Shown piece by piece: positions 1 through 10,770 of a stretch of 64,000 bases of DNA (its first letter is position 1; every line of letters begins with the position of its first letter). The translations under genes and the position numbers were made by a program. Source of the DNA: Cordylochernes scorpioides (lineage: Eukaryota; Arthropoda; Arachnida; Pseudoscorpiones; Chernetidae); NCBI GenBank assembly GCA_030710605.1, contig CP092886.1, forward strand, positions 51,842,741-51,906,740, read 5' to 3'. The notes beneath the pieces were generated by a model, which ran no database searches, was not told the DNA's origin, and saw only the letters and a program-made list of their open reading frames with translations.

Positions 1-680
1 TTCTAAAATTGCAAATGATTTGATAACTAACTAACAAAAAAAAATGATGATGATAAAAAATTCAATATGTCTGTCAGAAAAATGCTTCTATGATTTAAAA
101 AAAATAAGAATAATTACTAAATTAACATATAAACTTCAAACATATGTTGTAATGTAATCTACATATTATCTCCCTTCAAATAGGTTGATATATAATTTGA
201 AGATCATATCACTCTTATACAAGGAAATTAATTCGAATATTGCGAGAACGAAAGCTTGCTCCTCTATAAATACATAAATTGAAAAAAAAAAACAATCTTT
301 GAACTAATTTTGTATAAATATAGAATCAATAGTTCTCTCAAGTTATATATATAGGTCATTTCTCAAAACGCGATATATGCTAAGTGCTCTTGCAGGTTAA
401 TTCTGCTGCCATAAATAGAGCAACTTCTACAGAACTTATTACTTCCCAGAGAGAGGAGTTTTTTCGGTTGCATTTATTTGAGCCACCCATTTTTATTCGA
501 AAATTAGCCAATTAGAGAGATTGTTCAGGTCACATGACAACCGCACCCACACATTGTCTCTTTGATTCCATATAATTCATTTTATACATAGATGGGCTTT
601 GTGGGGAATAAATGATCGCTATATACTTGGATTGGGTTTGGTGTGATGAATAGATTGATTAGTTTATTAGCATATTTTGA
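1..680. other. AT-rich intergenic DNA, no gene seen
   Basis: I see no coding signal here. The stretch is AT-rich with short homopolymers. A GAAAGCTTGCTCC word near 249 matches the GAAAGCTTGC word in the palindromes at 1.1-2.1 kb, so a fragment of that family may lie here. Confidence 0.4.
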
Positions 681-950
681 ATGTCTTTGTTTTTTGTGAA
701 AATTCGAAGCCATTATAGACGCGTATGATTATTTTTAAAAATAAAACAATTTCTATTGCCCTTACTGCAATCGAAAAATTAATGGGGGGGCCTTGCTCAT
801 CTATGGTGAACCCTCCCAGCAATTTCGCCAGTGTAATCTACCATGCCGCTGTTATATATTGCATTTTTCGAATTTTCCTTTTATAGTGATACTGATGCTA
901 GACTCTTGGAATGGGTATTTTAGATGAACTATGAAGATAAGCTTTGCTTT
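681..950 (+). repeat. Interspersed repeat R (TATAGACGCG family), copy 1
   Basis: This stretch carries TATAGACGCGTATGATT, then ACTGCAATCGAAAAATTAATGG, then CTCATCTATGGTGAACCCTCC. Reversed and complemented, the same series occurs at 7590-7880. A palindromic version straddles the LTR element at 57.1-61.9 kb. There is no open frame, so it is a non-autonomous interspersed repeat. In better copies the outer end reads GATGCACTAGCGCGCCATCTG. Confidence 0.75.
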
Positions 951-1106
951 TTTAATCTTAATCAATAATTCGATTTTTGAATTGCTATTAATATTTTTTA
1001 AACGTTTCAACTAAACTTTAAAAAATTATGAGAGAGAACAGAAATTAAAATAAATCAATAAATATGAATCTTCTATGAAGCTGTTTCTCTCTATCTTCTC
1101 TTTTTA

Positions 1107-1412
1107 TTAGACGAAAAACATGGTGAAGGAAGACGAGTTTCTTTTATTAATGCATAGGTGCAAGCTTTCGGGTAAAAACCCTTCAACAGGCGAGCAATGA
1201 ACCGCGACTTATAAGATCTATGGTACAAATGGTAGGAAGAAATATATATAAATATAAAGGAAAATTTTAAAACTATTTTCTTCCTACCATTTGTACCATA
1301 GATCTTATAAGTCGCGCTTCATTGGTTGCCTGTTGAAGGGTTTTTACTCGAAAGCTTGCACCTATGCATTAATAAAAGAAACTCGTCTTCCTTCACCATC
1401 TTTTTCGTCTAA
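1107..1412. repeat. Long palindrome 1 (fold-back)
   Basis: The left arm at about 1107-1241 is the reverse complement of the right arm at about 1277-1412, with a few mismatches and a 35-bp spacer. Each arm, read outward, has CCTGTTGAAGGG, a short hairpin, then GAAAGCTTGC. The left-arm hairpin is GGGT/ACCC. In the right arm one pair is lost (ACTC). Transcribed, the whole unit would form a hairpin of about 130 bp. Confidence 0.85.
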
Positions 1413-1555
1413 TTCAATTCAGGAAGAATTCTTTATCTATATTTGTAAATTATCTTTTTATATTCATAATTCTATTATAATTATATAAACATGTAAATAT
1501 ACATTATGTTATTTTAAAATATATCGATATATTATTAATGGAGTAAATTACTATA

Positions 1556-1690
1556 AGTGTTGGACTTTTGAAACAATCGGAGTCAATTGAAGCATTTTTT
1601 CTGAAAAAAAATGTCCAATACAGGAAGGATTCGATCCTGGGTCAAGAGTGTCAAAAACGACGGTTTATACCTATTCTACACCAGAAATAT
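1556..1690 (-). repeat. tRNA-derived SINE, partial copy 3
   Basis: Reverse complement of a SINE head and part of its body. On the minus strand it shows a GGATTCGATCC-type B box followed by ATTGGACA, a T-rich spacer, and AATGCTTCAATTGA. The same order is found in the fuller copies at 10.5-10.8 kb and 20.3-20.6 kb. It is truncated and more diverged than either. Confidence 0.6.
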
Positions 1691-1857
1691 AGGTTTAAAA
1701 AGCTATAATGTCGAATATATCTTCTCTAGTAATTCTTCAGAAAACATTGAACAGTGGCTATGAGTAATGAGTTCTTAATAAATAAAATATATTTGAATAT
1801 CATTATCATTACCCCTTGAGCATTAAATACAATTCGATAAAATAATCCCTTGAATCA

Positions 1858-2114
1858 ATATTAAAATAAGAGCATTAAGCCTCCAGGGAAAATTTTTTTT
1901 TATATTTTTATTTGAAAATATTCAAGCTTTCGGGGCAGAAGGTCTTCTAAGTGATAAAATATTTGACATTATTATATTATTGTGTGGCGACTTAATGATG
2001 TAAAATATTTTCTCCCGCAGAAGGGCTTTCTTACCCGAAAGCTTGAGAGATTTTTAAATAAAAATAAATAAAAATAAACTTTTACCTGGAGGCTTAATGT
2101 TCTTATTTTAATAC
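1858..2114. repeat. Long palindrome 2 (fold-back)
   Basis: The outer arms AGCATTAAGCCTCCAGG (left) and CCTGGAGGCTTAATGTTC (right) match over about 115 bp, from roughly 1858-1971 and 1994-2114. Both arms carry GAAAGCTTGA next to a GAAGGGC/GAAGACC box, as in palindrome 1. There is no coding capacity. Confidence 0.8.
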
Positions 2115-2201
2115 TAAATATAATTGTTAGAATATTTTACATCATTTAAGGATAATGCTATATTTTTCAAATCTTTGATTTTGAAATATCTAGAAATATT
2201 T

Positions 2202-3077
2202 GAAGATGAGCTAGTAAAATCTCCAATCTGGCCCTGGATTGATATTTTGTAGAATCAACTGCTTGTGTCAACTCTCATTTGAATTGTCTGCGTGGAGCGA
2301 AATTGAACGTGAAAGAATATTTACTAGAAAAATATCACATCTCACATACGAGATATGGAATATTTCAATATTAATAAAAAAAGAAATACATTACCTTTTG
2401 GATATATATATTAAAATATTATTTGAAAATGCTTATTTTGGACCATATAGTTTATTTTCCAAAATTTCATATAGAAACTGGCCAAACTTCTTCGGGGAAC
2501 AAGAATGTTTTATACGAAATATTGAAAAATAAATCTATATGATCCAAAATAAGCATTTTCAAATAAATTGATATATGGATTGGTCTATTTTCAAACATAT
2601 ATTAAATAAACATAATTATACTATTAATAAACCATAATTAAACATTAAATATGCGTAATAATATCACGCCTACATATATATCGCATGCATATATTACACA
2701 TACACCCCCTCCTCTAATTAGGTATATACATAATTATACATATGTATAGAATATCACGCCCACACATATATCACATACATAGATTAAATAGACACCTATA
2801 ACGTATATACCTAATTATACATATCTACAACTTATATATTCATAATACATTGTGTTATAATTTTAAAAGGCAAGATCATTTTGGATTACAATAATAATTG
2901 TTATAAAAATAAAAATACAACCTTTCTCGCATTGAGTTTCTTTTATTTTTCTAGTAGATATTCTTTCACGTTCAATTTCGCTCCACGCAGACAATTCAAA
3001 TGAGAGTTGACACAAGCAGTTGATTCTACAAAATATCAATTCAGGGCCAGATTGGAGATCTTACTAGCTCATCTTCA
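2202..3077. repeat. Spaced inverted repeat 3
   Basis: The arm at 2202-2333 (GATGAGCTAGTAAAATCTCC onward) returns inverted at 2945-3077 with high identity. About 610 bp separate the arms, and palindrome 4 lies in the spacer. The spacer also has clusters of TATATCGCATGCATAT and similar AT repeats. No gene is seen. Confidence 0.8.
2421..2565. repeat. Palindrome 4, Penelope-type terminal motif
   Basis: The arms ATTTGAAAATGCTTATTTTGG (2421-2468) and CCAAAATAAGCATTTTCAAAT (2516-2565) flank a core containing GGCCAAACTTCTTCGGGG. The downstream TATGGATTGGTCTATTTTC resembles the ATGGATTGCTCTATTTTC tail that follows the same motif at 4.7, 51.3 and 53.9 kb. The core recurs at 29.9 kb. Confidence 0.7.
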
Positions 3078-3478
3078 ATATATCAAAATAAAAGAAACTC
3101 AATGCGAAAGGTTGTATTTTTATTTTTATAATTTGTAGCGCATTTATTTCGTTTACTTCAATTAATTGTTATATATATCACCCAAATATATAAACCTTTG
3201 TATTGACTATTTATACGCATAACATTCTTCGGGACTAAGTTTGTTTTGAAAATGTTTTGAGTGTCTTCTTGCGGCTCAAATATATAATCATTGAATAGTT
3301 TTTTTAATTAAATTTATATCGTTTTTTTCTAAGTACGAAGCTATATATATGAAGTGACCAACTATATAGATATGATTGTAATAGTTATTATGAATACATA
3401 TTTGTGTAAAATATTAAAAATAAAAAAATTGACTGAAAGCGTATAATATTCAAAATTATAATTGTATATAATGATATA
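3078..3478. other. AT-rich spacer, no gene seen
   Basis: AT-rich sequence with no coding or repeat signal that I can assign. Confidence 0.4.
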
Positions 3479-3700
3479 AGATTTCGGTATCTTAAAATTT
3501 CGCAATATGAGTTTCTGTAATATCGGATTATCTAGTAATTTTGTGTGCAATATTAAAATATTGTCGCAATAATAAAGTCATCTATTAATAATTATTAATA
3601 GATGACTTTATTAATGAGACAATATTTGAATATTGCAACATTACTAGATAATCCGATATTACAGAAACTCATATTGCGAAATTTTAAGATACCGAAATCT
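3479..3700. repeat. Near-perfect palindrome 5
   Basis: AGATTTCGGTATCTTAAAAT at 3479 returns inverted at 3681-3700. The two arms of about 110 bp meet at an ATTAATAATTATTAAT centre near 3590 with almost no spacer. It has no recognisable terminal motif. A cruciform this tight is hard to clone or assemble. Confidence 0.85.
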
Positions 3701-4500
3701 AAAATCATAATATACAGACGAACCTTCAAGTTTATTGTGTAAATATTCGGCAAAAGACAATAAAAGTATAAATAGAAAAATATCCATCTCACAATAATAT
3801 TTTTACATACAGTTCACAGTTTTACATAAATGGTAATATACTAGGCATATATGTATTAAATATATTATAATTTAAAAAATATACATTGTATATATATTTT
3901 ATTTAATAAATTGAACATAAATCTGAATTGTACTCTTTTTGAACTTATATATATATACAAGTAGTAAGTATATGTACCTATATTCCTTTATAAAGGAATA
4001 AAAAATGATGGATTTCGATCATCACCCAAATAAAGACGTAAAGGTGCTGATAAAGAATGAGCTACAACTCCAGTTTTGGAAATTCCAAATACGTAGAAGC
4101 CAACCGGCTTACCATGGTGTCGAGCTTTGGCATCATTAGTACACAGCGCTACCTTGATTATATATCACCCTATGATAGGAGTTGTCAGATCGGCCGAATT
4201 CACCATGTTATGAAATCAAAGCAGACCCTGAATTTATGAGTCCCTATCCTCGAAACCAAGGTACAGGTTAGCTTCTGTCTGAGTTTGCCAGAACTGGTGT
4301 TGTGACTTATTCATCATCGCCACCTGTTCAACCATACTTGGGTGTTGACCTAAAACCATTGTTTCAATGCGTATTAAAAAGCAGAAGTACTTCTTTTGGT
4401 ACATGATAGTACAAATAGTCAACAATATTTGCTCTGTATATATTTAATAAATATTCTAAATATAAATAACATTTTTGTAATATATATAAACATTTATTTT
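3701..4500. other. Spacer with unassigned mixed-composition patch
   Basis: The first half is AT-rich. From 4000 to 4440 the composition rises (GATCATCACCC, AGCCAACCGGCTTACC), but no frame longer than about 60 codons and no known domain is visible. It may be old transposon debris. Confidence 0.3.
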
Positions 4501-4721
4501 TAATTAAAAATGCATATATTGGATCAAAAAAATATTTATTTTACCAATATTTCAGCTGGCTGAACGCCAACCTTTATCAAGGTGTTATAACATTTTAAAG
4601 TGTATTTTGTTACTTAAAGCATTTTAAAATGTTATAACACCTTGATAAAGGTTGGCGTTCAGCCAGCTGAAATATTGGTAAAATAAATAATTTTTTGATC
4701 CAATATATGCCTTTTTAATTA
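4501..4721. repeat. Long palindrome 6 with structured core
   Basis: Arms of about 97 bp (4501-4599 and 4622-4721) are nearly perfect inverse copies. Read on the plus strand in the right arm, CTTGATAAAG is followed by a 6-bp hairpin. The hairpin is GTTGGC (4651-4656), loop GTTCA, GCCAGC (4662-4667), and then TGAAATATTGG. The ATCCAATATATGCC end and the following ATGGATTGCTCTATTTTC recur in other copies across the window. Confidence 0.85.
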
Positions 4722-5273
4722 AAGATGTCTCTATGGATTGCTCTATTTTCAAAACATTTATTTCTTTTCTAACTTGAAAATAAATCCCCCAAAATATTCT
4801 GGATTTTCTGGAACATTCCACGGGAATATAGAAGCGTTACGTGGTGAACAGACCGCTCGTCTTAACGGCAGTCAGCAGGAAAGATTATCATATAAACTTT
4901 CCCTCGCTATAAACAAATTTTGTTACTTAATTTTAATTATGTTCAAAATAAAAATATTTATTTCACTCGCGCCCTTTGCCTATTTTATTGTCAAACAAGA
5001 GCCAAGTGCTGTTGAATTATACGTAATCATAACATTGTATATATGTTTACAAAAAAATGTAAACTCCATTTAAATCGATTCCAGATTCTAGAATATAATA
5101 TTGAATATAGCGTAATTTTTACACTTCTTAGCTAGGAATATTCGCTCAATGATTGACTTATTAAAGGACATACGAGATCAAAATCCCACTCAAATGAGAG
5201 CGAGAATAAAACTGACATGTTTTTAAAACCTAAAAGCATAATTAGTTTATATAAACCAATAAAGCCGTGTAAT

Positions 5274-5560
5274 TCTTCAAATTAAAGATACTTCGGCCAG
5301 TAAATAATTTTATTATCTCGACGTTTCGACAAAATTTCTTTGCCCTCTTCAGGAGCAAACAAAAATGCAAATTTTGACAAAGCGTTAAAAATTATTCTAA
5401 GGCTGCAAGGGAGTTCTTACGAGAAATTTAGAATATATTTTTAACGCTTCGCCAAATGTTCTAATTTTTGTTCGCTCTTGACGAGGACAAAAGATTTTTG
5501 TCGAAACGTCGAGATAAAAAAAAAAAGATTTTCTGGCCGAAGTATATTTAATTTGAGGAA
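5274..5560. repeat. Palindrome 7, CTTCGGCCAG-ended, hammerhead-like core
   Basis: ACTTCGGCCAG near 5290 and CTGGCCGAAGT near 5535 bound inverse arms that also pair internally (AAGCGTTAAAAAT with ATTTTTAACGCTT). On the minus strand the left arm reads CTCCTGAAGAGG, a hairpin, then GTCGAAACGTCGAG. The right arm carries TTGACGA, GACAAA/TTTGTC and GAAACGTCGAG on the plus strand. This is a CTGANGA-hairpin-GAAA order, with one extra base before the hairpin. Confidence 0.75.
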
Positions 5561-5619
5561 CTATGAATGCCTGCCAGGGCTCTATCTTCGCGATAAGACC
5601 TGTAAAGCTGACATATTGT

Positions 5620-6360
5620 ATGTTTTATAAGGTAATTAAGCCGTATAAAAATGACACATCATATGTATTTATAAACCTATTAAAGCTTATATTACTGAAC
5701 AATTATATATGTGAATATCAACTAATTAAAGCTTATAATACTGACACATCATATGTATTTATAAACCTATTAAAGCTTATATTACTGACAAATTATATGG
5801 GAATATAAACCAATTAAAGGTTATAAAACTGACACATCATATGTATTAATAAACCTATTAAAACTTATATTACTGACAAATTATATGGGAATATAAACCA
5901 ATTAAAGGTTTTAATACTGACACATCATATGTATTTATAAACCTATTAAAGAATATATTACTGGAAAATTATATATGTTAATATAAACTAATTAAAGCTT
6001 ATAATACTGACAAATTATATGGGAATATAAACCAATTAATGCTTATAAAACTGACACATCATTTGTATTTATAAACCTATTAAAGCTTATATTACCGACA
6101 AATTATATGTGAATATAAACTAATTAAAGCTTATAATACTGACACATTATATTAATTTATGAACTAATTAAATTTTATAATGCGCTGACATATTATTTGT
6201 AATTATAAACTAAATTAGGAGTATAAAACGGATCCATATTGAAATGTATAAGTTAATTAAGGATACTAAAACGGACACATATTAAATGTATATTTAAACT
6301 AATTAAAACGTCTAAAACGGACACATAAGATGTAAATACAAACTAATTAAAGCATATATT
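5620..6360 (+). repeat. 88-bp dimeric tandem repeat
   Basis: Two related half-units of about 44 bp alternate. One reads GACACATCATATGTATTTAT then AAACCTATTAAAGCTTATA. The other reads GACAAATTATATGGGAATAT then AAACCAATTAAAGG. The array decays toward 6.2-6.36 kb, where the units become GACACATATTAAATG. It includes short open frames that are only by-products of the repeat. Confidence 0.8.
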
Positions 6361-6631
6361 GTAAGCGAGATGTCTCTAGGGACTATGAATGAATATCATT
6401 CCTGAAGGAAAGCGTTTAAGTATAACAATGGATAAATATTGGTTTGGTTAGGAGCACCGTGTGAGGTTATATTTCAATAAATATTTAGAAAATATAAACA
6501 AATATCGTTCAAAGTATAGAAACCTTTACAGCTTCAAATGAATAAAAATATGTATGAACGATGAAAGAGATTCATTGCTAGGATTAAAATTCAAAAGATA
6601 GAGGCTGCCTGGACGGCATTCATATTTATAT

Positions 6632-6857
6632 GAAAAATAGACACTTCGGCCAATTGGAGTTTTTTTATTTTTATCAACGTTTCGACAAAAATCCTTTGTC
6701 TTCGTCAGAAGAAGTTAATAAAATAAAGCATTTGGCAAGGCCTTAAAAAATTGTTCTATTTATTTATTTACTTTTCCTGACGAAGACAAAAGATTTTCGT
6801 CGGAACGTTGAGAAAAAAAAAAAAAAAAACTCTAACTGGCCGAAGTGTATTTTTTAT
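6632..6857. repeat. Palindrome 8, CTTCGGCCA-ended, hammerhead-like core
   Basis: ACACTTCGGCCA (6641) and TGGCCGAAGTGT (6837-6848) bound inverse arms. Left arm, minus strand: CTGACGA, one A, a GACAAA/TTTGTC hairpin, then GAAACGTTGATAA. Right arm, plus strand: CTGACGA, A, a GAC/GTC hairpin, then GGAAC. It is the same family as the palindrome at 5.3-5.5 kb, with the same termini. Confidence 0.8.
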
Positions 6858-7377
6858 AGAAATAAAATTTTAAAATTCAAATATGTCGATAAATTAGAGA
6901 AGAGAGGTAATTATGAGAAGATATAGTTCCAAAAGAAGGAATTATAATTACAGCCAATTACTAAAAAAGAAAATATCTTGTTTTATAAAAGCAATTCTTT
7001 TATTATTAATACAATTATATTCTTTTGATGTCCACACAAAACTCTGATTTTTTTATAATATAGTTTTAACGCACCCATATTTATAACTGTGCAAATGGCT
7101 ATATTTTAGATTCATTTTTATAGCTATTTCACAAATAAATATAAAATAATTGCGTAGATCTTCAATTATCTGTATCTTTTCATTGTAAGATTCTCTGAAT
7201 TTTCTCGAATATGTCTACCTATATCTTAACTCCAGAACAAGCTTTAACATTCTCTGGCACAACTACAGACATTGTCTCATTGCATCTAATTAATTGTCAT
7301 TCGTTATCTAACCTCAGGACAATAAAATCCTAATTAAATAAATATAAACATTTATTGGGCGTCTCTAAATATCAACA
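6858..7377. other. AT-rich spacer, no gene seen
   Basis: AT-rich sequence with no assignable feature. Confidence 0.4.
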
Positions 7378-7500
7378 ATATTAATTTTTCCATTGCAGTA
7401 AGGGCAGTAGAAATTGTTTAAAATCAAAAAGAATCTTACGTGTCTAAAATAGTTTATAATTTTCATAACAGATGGCGCGCTAGTGCATCGTAATATAATA
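7378..7500 (-). repeat. Interspersed repeat R, partial copy 2
   Basis: It reads TTTTTCCATTGCAGTAAGG, then GGCAGTAGAAATTGTTT, and ends GATGGCGCGCTAGTGCATCG. This duplicates, in the same orientation, the outer part of the fuller copy at 7590-7880 about 370 bp downstream. Confidence 0.75.
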
Positions 7501-7589
7501 TTTCCAATAAAAGACACAATTGGATGTTTGCGGAAGAGCGATTGTTCGAAGCATATTGTATATTTATAATTATATGTAATTCTGCTGTC

Positions 7590-7880
7590 CTTAAAGCTTA
7601 TGTCCATAGTTAATCTAAAATACCCATTTCAAGAATCTAGCATCAGTGTCACTATAAAAGGAAGTTCCAAAAATGCAATATAACAGCGGTATGGTAGATT
7701 AAACTGGCGAAACCGCTGGGAGGGTTCACCACTGATGAGCCAAGCCCTCCCATTAATTTTTCAATTGCAGTAAGGGCAGTAGAAATTGTTTAATTTCAAA
7801 AAGAATTTTACGCGTCTAAAATAGTTTCTAATTTTCATAACAGATGGCGCGCTAGTGCATCGTAATATTAAGTGTGCGCC
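7590..7880 (-). repeat. Interspersed repeat R, copy 3
   Basis: Full-looking copy, inverted relative to copy 1 at 681-950. It contains ATACCCATTTCAAGAATC, AACTGGCGAAACCGCTGG, CACTGATGAGCCAAGCC, and the GATGGCGCGCTAGTGCATCG end. There is no open frame. Confidence 0.75.
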
Positions 7881-9168
7881 CTCGGTGCAGAAGCTATCAA
7901 ATTAATATATTGGTGAATTGTTTGAGAGGAGTGTGTGTATGACGCTCGTTTCACAAACGAATACAGTAATATCCGAAATAATATTATAGGTTATAATAGT
8001 TCGATTTCATAACCTTTCTTTGTTTACTAAATATGTAATGATATATAACTTTTTTTTTGTAAAATATATATTTAAGCTAATATATATAAAACTTTAGTTA
8101 CTATATGTAATGGAATATAGAAAGGACGCTTTTATGATATACCTATATATAGAGAGAAATTCTTCTTATATTCTGTAAAAAGACAGAAATGAAATATGTA
8201 GTGAGCATCCTCCAGGAATAAAATATCAGACGATAGTTTCTTCAAGGTGGAACAAATGCGTTAGCGGCCCCGGAACAATCAGCGTCAGTGGCAGGCCAGC
8301 GTGATATGAAGGAGATATTTGAGAGAACCTGCATTGTCATTAATCTTTGAGATCCAAAAGGAACGATAAAGGTTCTTTTTATATTTGGGTCTCATGCGCG
8401 AGATAGGGCGCCGGGGGAAGATAGATTGGGGGCCGAGCGATAACTGCGGATCGATGCCTTCACACATGTGGATAACTATTTTTGCCTTATCCGATAACTT
8501 CTACATTAGGATTATAGCTGAATTTTCATATATGACAAAAATAAAACTAGTATTATTTTGTATTTTCACATTTTAAAAGAAAACAATGCGTCTATATATT
8601 TTTTTCGCAAATTTTTATGACAGTTTGTTCATGATTAAAAGAGAAATTTGCTTGAAAATGGTTCTCGAAATATGGTCAAAAATGCAAGTCTTACATATTC
8701 TAGTAGTGGAGTAAAACCCGGCCTAGAAGGAAAGCGGCGGCCAATCCTTTCGCACCGAGTCCTATCCCACGAGAGCAGTTAGGCGGCTGTCAGATCTAAC
8801 CGCTCAATGGACAAGGATAAAGTGAATCCAAAAAGCTATTAAATCTTTTCAACGATAACATTTGGATAGCTGTTCTACACAGATGTGCATATATATAATA
8901 AGGTTACTTTTTATTTTCACTCACAGAATAAAACATATGTGGATATTTTTCACATCATCTTTGTAAATGCACAACACTGAAAATATCTAAAAATAAAGGC
9001 ACTTGCTTAAAAAATTCAGGTACAGAGAAACCTAACTGATTTTTCAGAAAAGTTTGTAAATATTTTGTTCTGAACAAAATTATGATTCATAAAATAGTTG
9101 GAACATAAAATAAAACTTGGAATATTTTTAAAATGTGCAAATTTATACACAAGTTTGAAATATAAATA
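7881..9168. other. Intergenic DNA with unassigned patch at 8.2-8.5 and 8.7-8.8 kb
   Basis: Mostly AT-rich. Two short stretches have balanced composition: 8240-8470, with GGGCGCCGGGGG, and 8715-8830, with GGAAAGCGGCGGCC. Neither gives a frame over 65 codons or a recognisable domain. They could be old repeat or host-exon remnants, and I cannot tell which. Confidence 0.3.
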
Positions 9169-10357
9169 TACTGGGGCCAAAAATAAGTAAACAAGCGCTT
9201 TTTTCACCGATTTCATAATTATTAAAGTTAAAAAAAACCCAATATATTGTGACGTTATAGGTAAAAAATTATTTTTGAAATATTCACAAATTACAGTAAT
9301 TTTATTTATTGATCTTGAAGAAATAGGCAACTATTTATTCATTCCATATACACGCCTTCTCTGTTAACACAGCATAAGTGTTTATTCTTTTGTAATACTG
9401 AACAATTTGAAATAAATCTGACATAATGGCTTTTAATTTAATATTTAATATCAGATATTCTACGGTTGAGTAATATTGGGGTGAAAAAACAGGATAATCC
9501 TAAACGGAAGTCGCAAAATGGAACAATGTAAACAGAAACAAGATCTGCCTTGAGCAAAAGTTGAGTAAAACAGTACAATCACCATAAGACCAGTGTATAG
9601 AACACTATAAAACTGCTATATAATCCTGACTTCTGAGCGTCATAAGAAGCTTATAGATACGCGGTTCATCTCTGTCCTCTCATGTCCTTCTGGAACGACA
9701 GTTTCAAGACAAACTGTTTATATCTAAGGCTTCAAAGGGGTAGTAATTATTTTAAACGACCAATGGTATCTCTATCATATTACCACATGAGAGCCCTTGA
9801 TGCGGTGAAAAAACATCACTTCTTAATCCACAATTTTAGTGAAATTGTGTTATCTTCGGTGACAAAATTCAGTCTGGATACTCAGTCTCTCAGGGAATCA
9901 TTACCTAAAGATAATCAAGGATACGCTTGCATCCCACTAACATCAGAGAAATAGATAAGATTTGGTAAGTGAGATCTAATGGTCTAGACTTCCCTTATTT
10001 CGAACAAAATTATGTGTTTGACGGAGGAAGATTGACTCCTCGAATATACAGAAACCTCATTCTTGACCACTAAGTAAAAACCTTGAAGAGTGTCTTTGGT
10101 CCCCAATTATATTTTATGGATGAAAAAGCTCTCTTTTTCTCGTACACATAGGGCTGAGATAGTCAATGATTGCATTGAGAGTAAATATATTCAGATAATG
10201 GATTGGCTATCAGATCTTCGGACGTGAATCCACTAGAGGATGTCTGGGAACCTCTAGGGAGATGAATAATAGCTCGTTAGCATCTTTCCAGAACCATTCT
10301 CGCACTAAAATATACTCATTTTAAATAAGCGGTTTTTTCTTCTTCTCAAGACCACTG
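9169..10357 (+). pseudogene. Decayed Tc1-like transposon
   Basis: Degenerate relative of the Tc1 copies at 54.0-55.5 kb and 62.98 kb. The start, CTGGGGCCAAAAATAAGTAAAC near 9171, mirrors their CACTGGTGTCC end. The other end is AAGACCACTG near 10357. Around 9670-9990 the nucleotide order follows the transposase region containing the SRQTVYRRL-like helix and the SDESRFSL box. Around 10110-10310 a diverged MDDNARPHRA and SPDLNPIEHVW region can be followed, but with changed residues (NPLEDVW) and several frame breaks. The longest surviving frame (9682-9954) is 90 codons. It cannot encode active enzyme. Confidence 0.7.
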
Positions 10358-10470
10358 ATGAGTCATGCTCTCCTTCTTCCAATTACTAGTGATCACCGAA
10401 TAAGGTTTATAGAAAACAACTTTAAATTATATATTTTTAAAAGAAGAGTAAGGTTAAAGTATTTTTTTCT

Positions 10471-10770
10471 GCTTATCCCTATTACACGTGGTTCAGGCCA
10501 TGATAATCATGGTGGGTATTTAGCGACTGCTTTTACTGTAAGCGCGCCACATGTCTACACATGTGAAAAGCATTTCGACTTTGCACTTACAAATGTGCCA
10601 GAGCCCCGTTTGGTTACTTGCACTCGCTGGTGGGGTTGGACTTTTGCAAGAATCGGGGGCCATTGGAGCATTTCTTTTTTTTTTAACAGAAAAAAAGTGT
10701 CCAATGCGGGAATCGAACCCGGGTCATAGTGGTCGAAAACCAAACGGTTTAACCAGCCTTCCACCGATCC
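10471..10770 (-). repeat. tRNA-derived SINE, copy 1
   Basis: On the minus strand it starts with a tRNA-like head (GGATCGGTGGAAGGCTGG, then CCCGGGTTCGATTCCCGC as a perfect B box). An ATTGGACA plus T-rich linker follows, and a body with GCTCCAATGGCCCCCGAT, AACCAAACGGGG, AAGTGCAAAGTCGA and ACCATGATTATCATGGCC. The same order is present in the plus-strand copy at 20.3 kb. No poly(A) tail is obvious. RNA polymerase III transcription is inferred from the B box. Confidence 0.8.

Noticed and set aside
5563..5808. 81-codon plus-strand frame
   Set aside because: It is made of the 88-bp tandem repeat; the peptide simply repeats with it.
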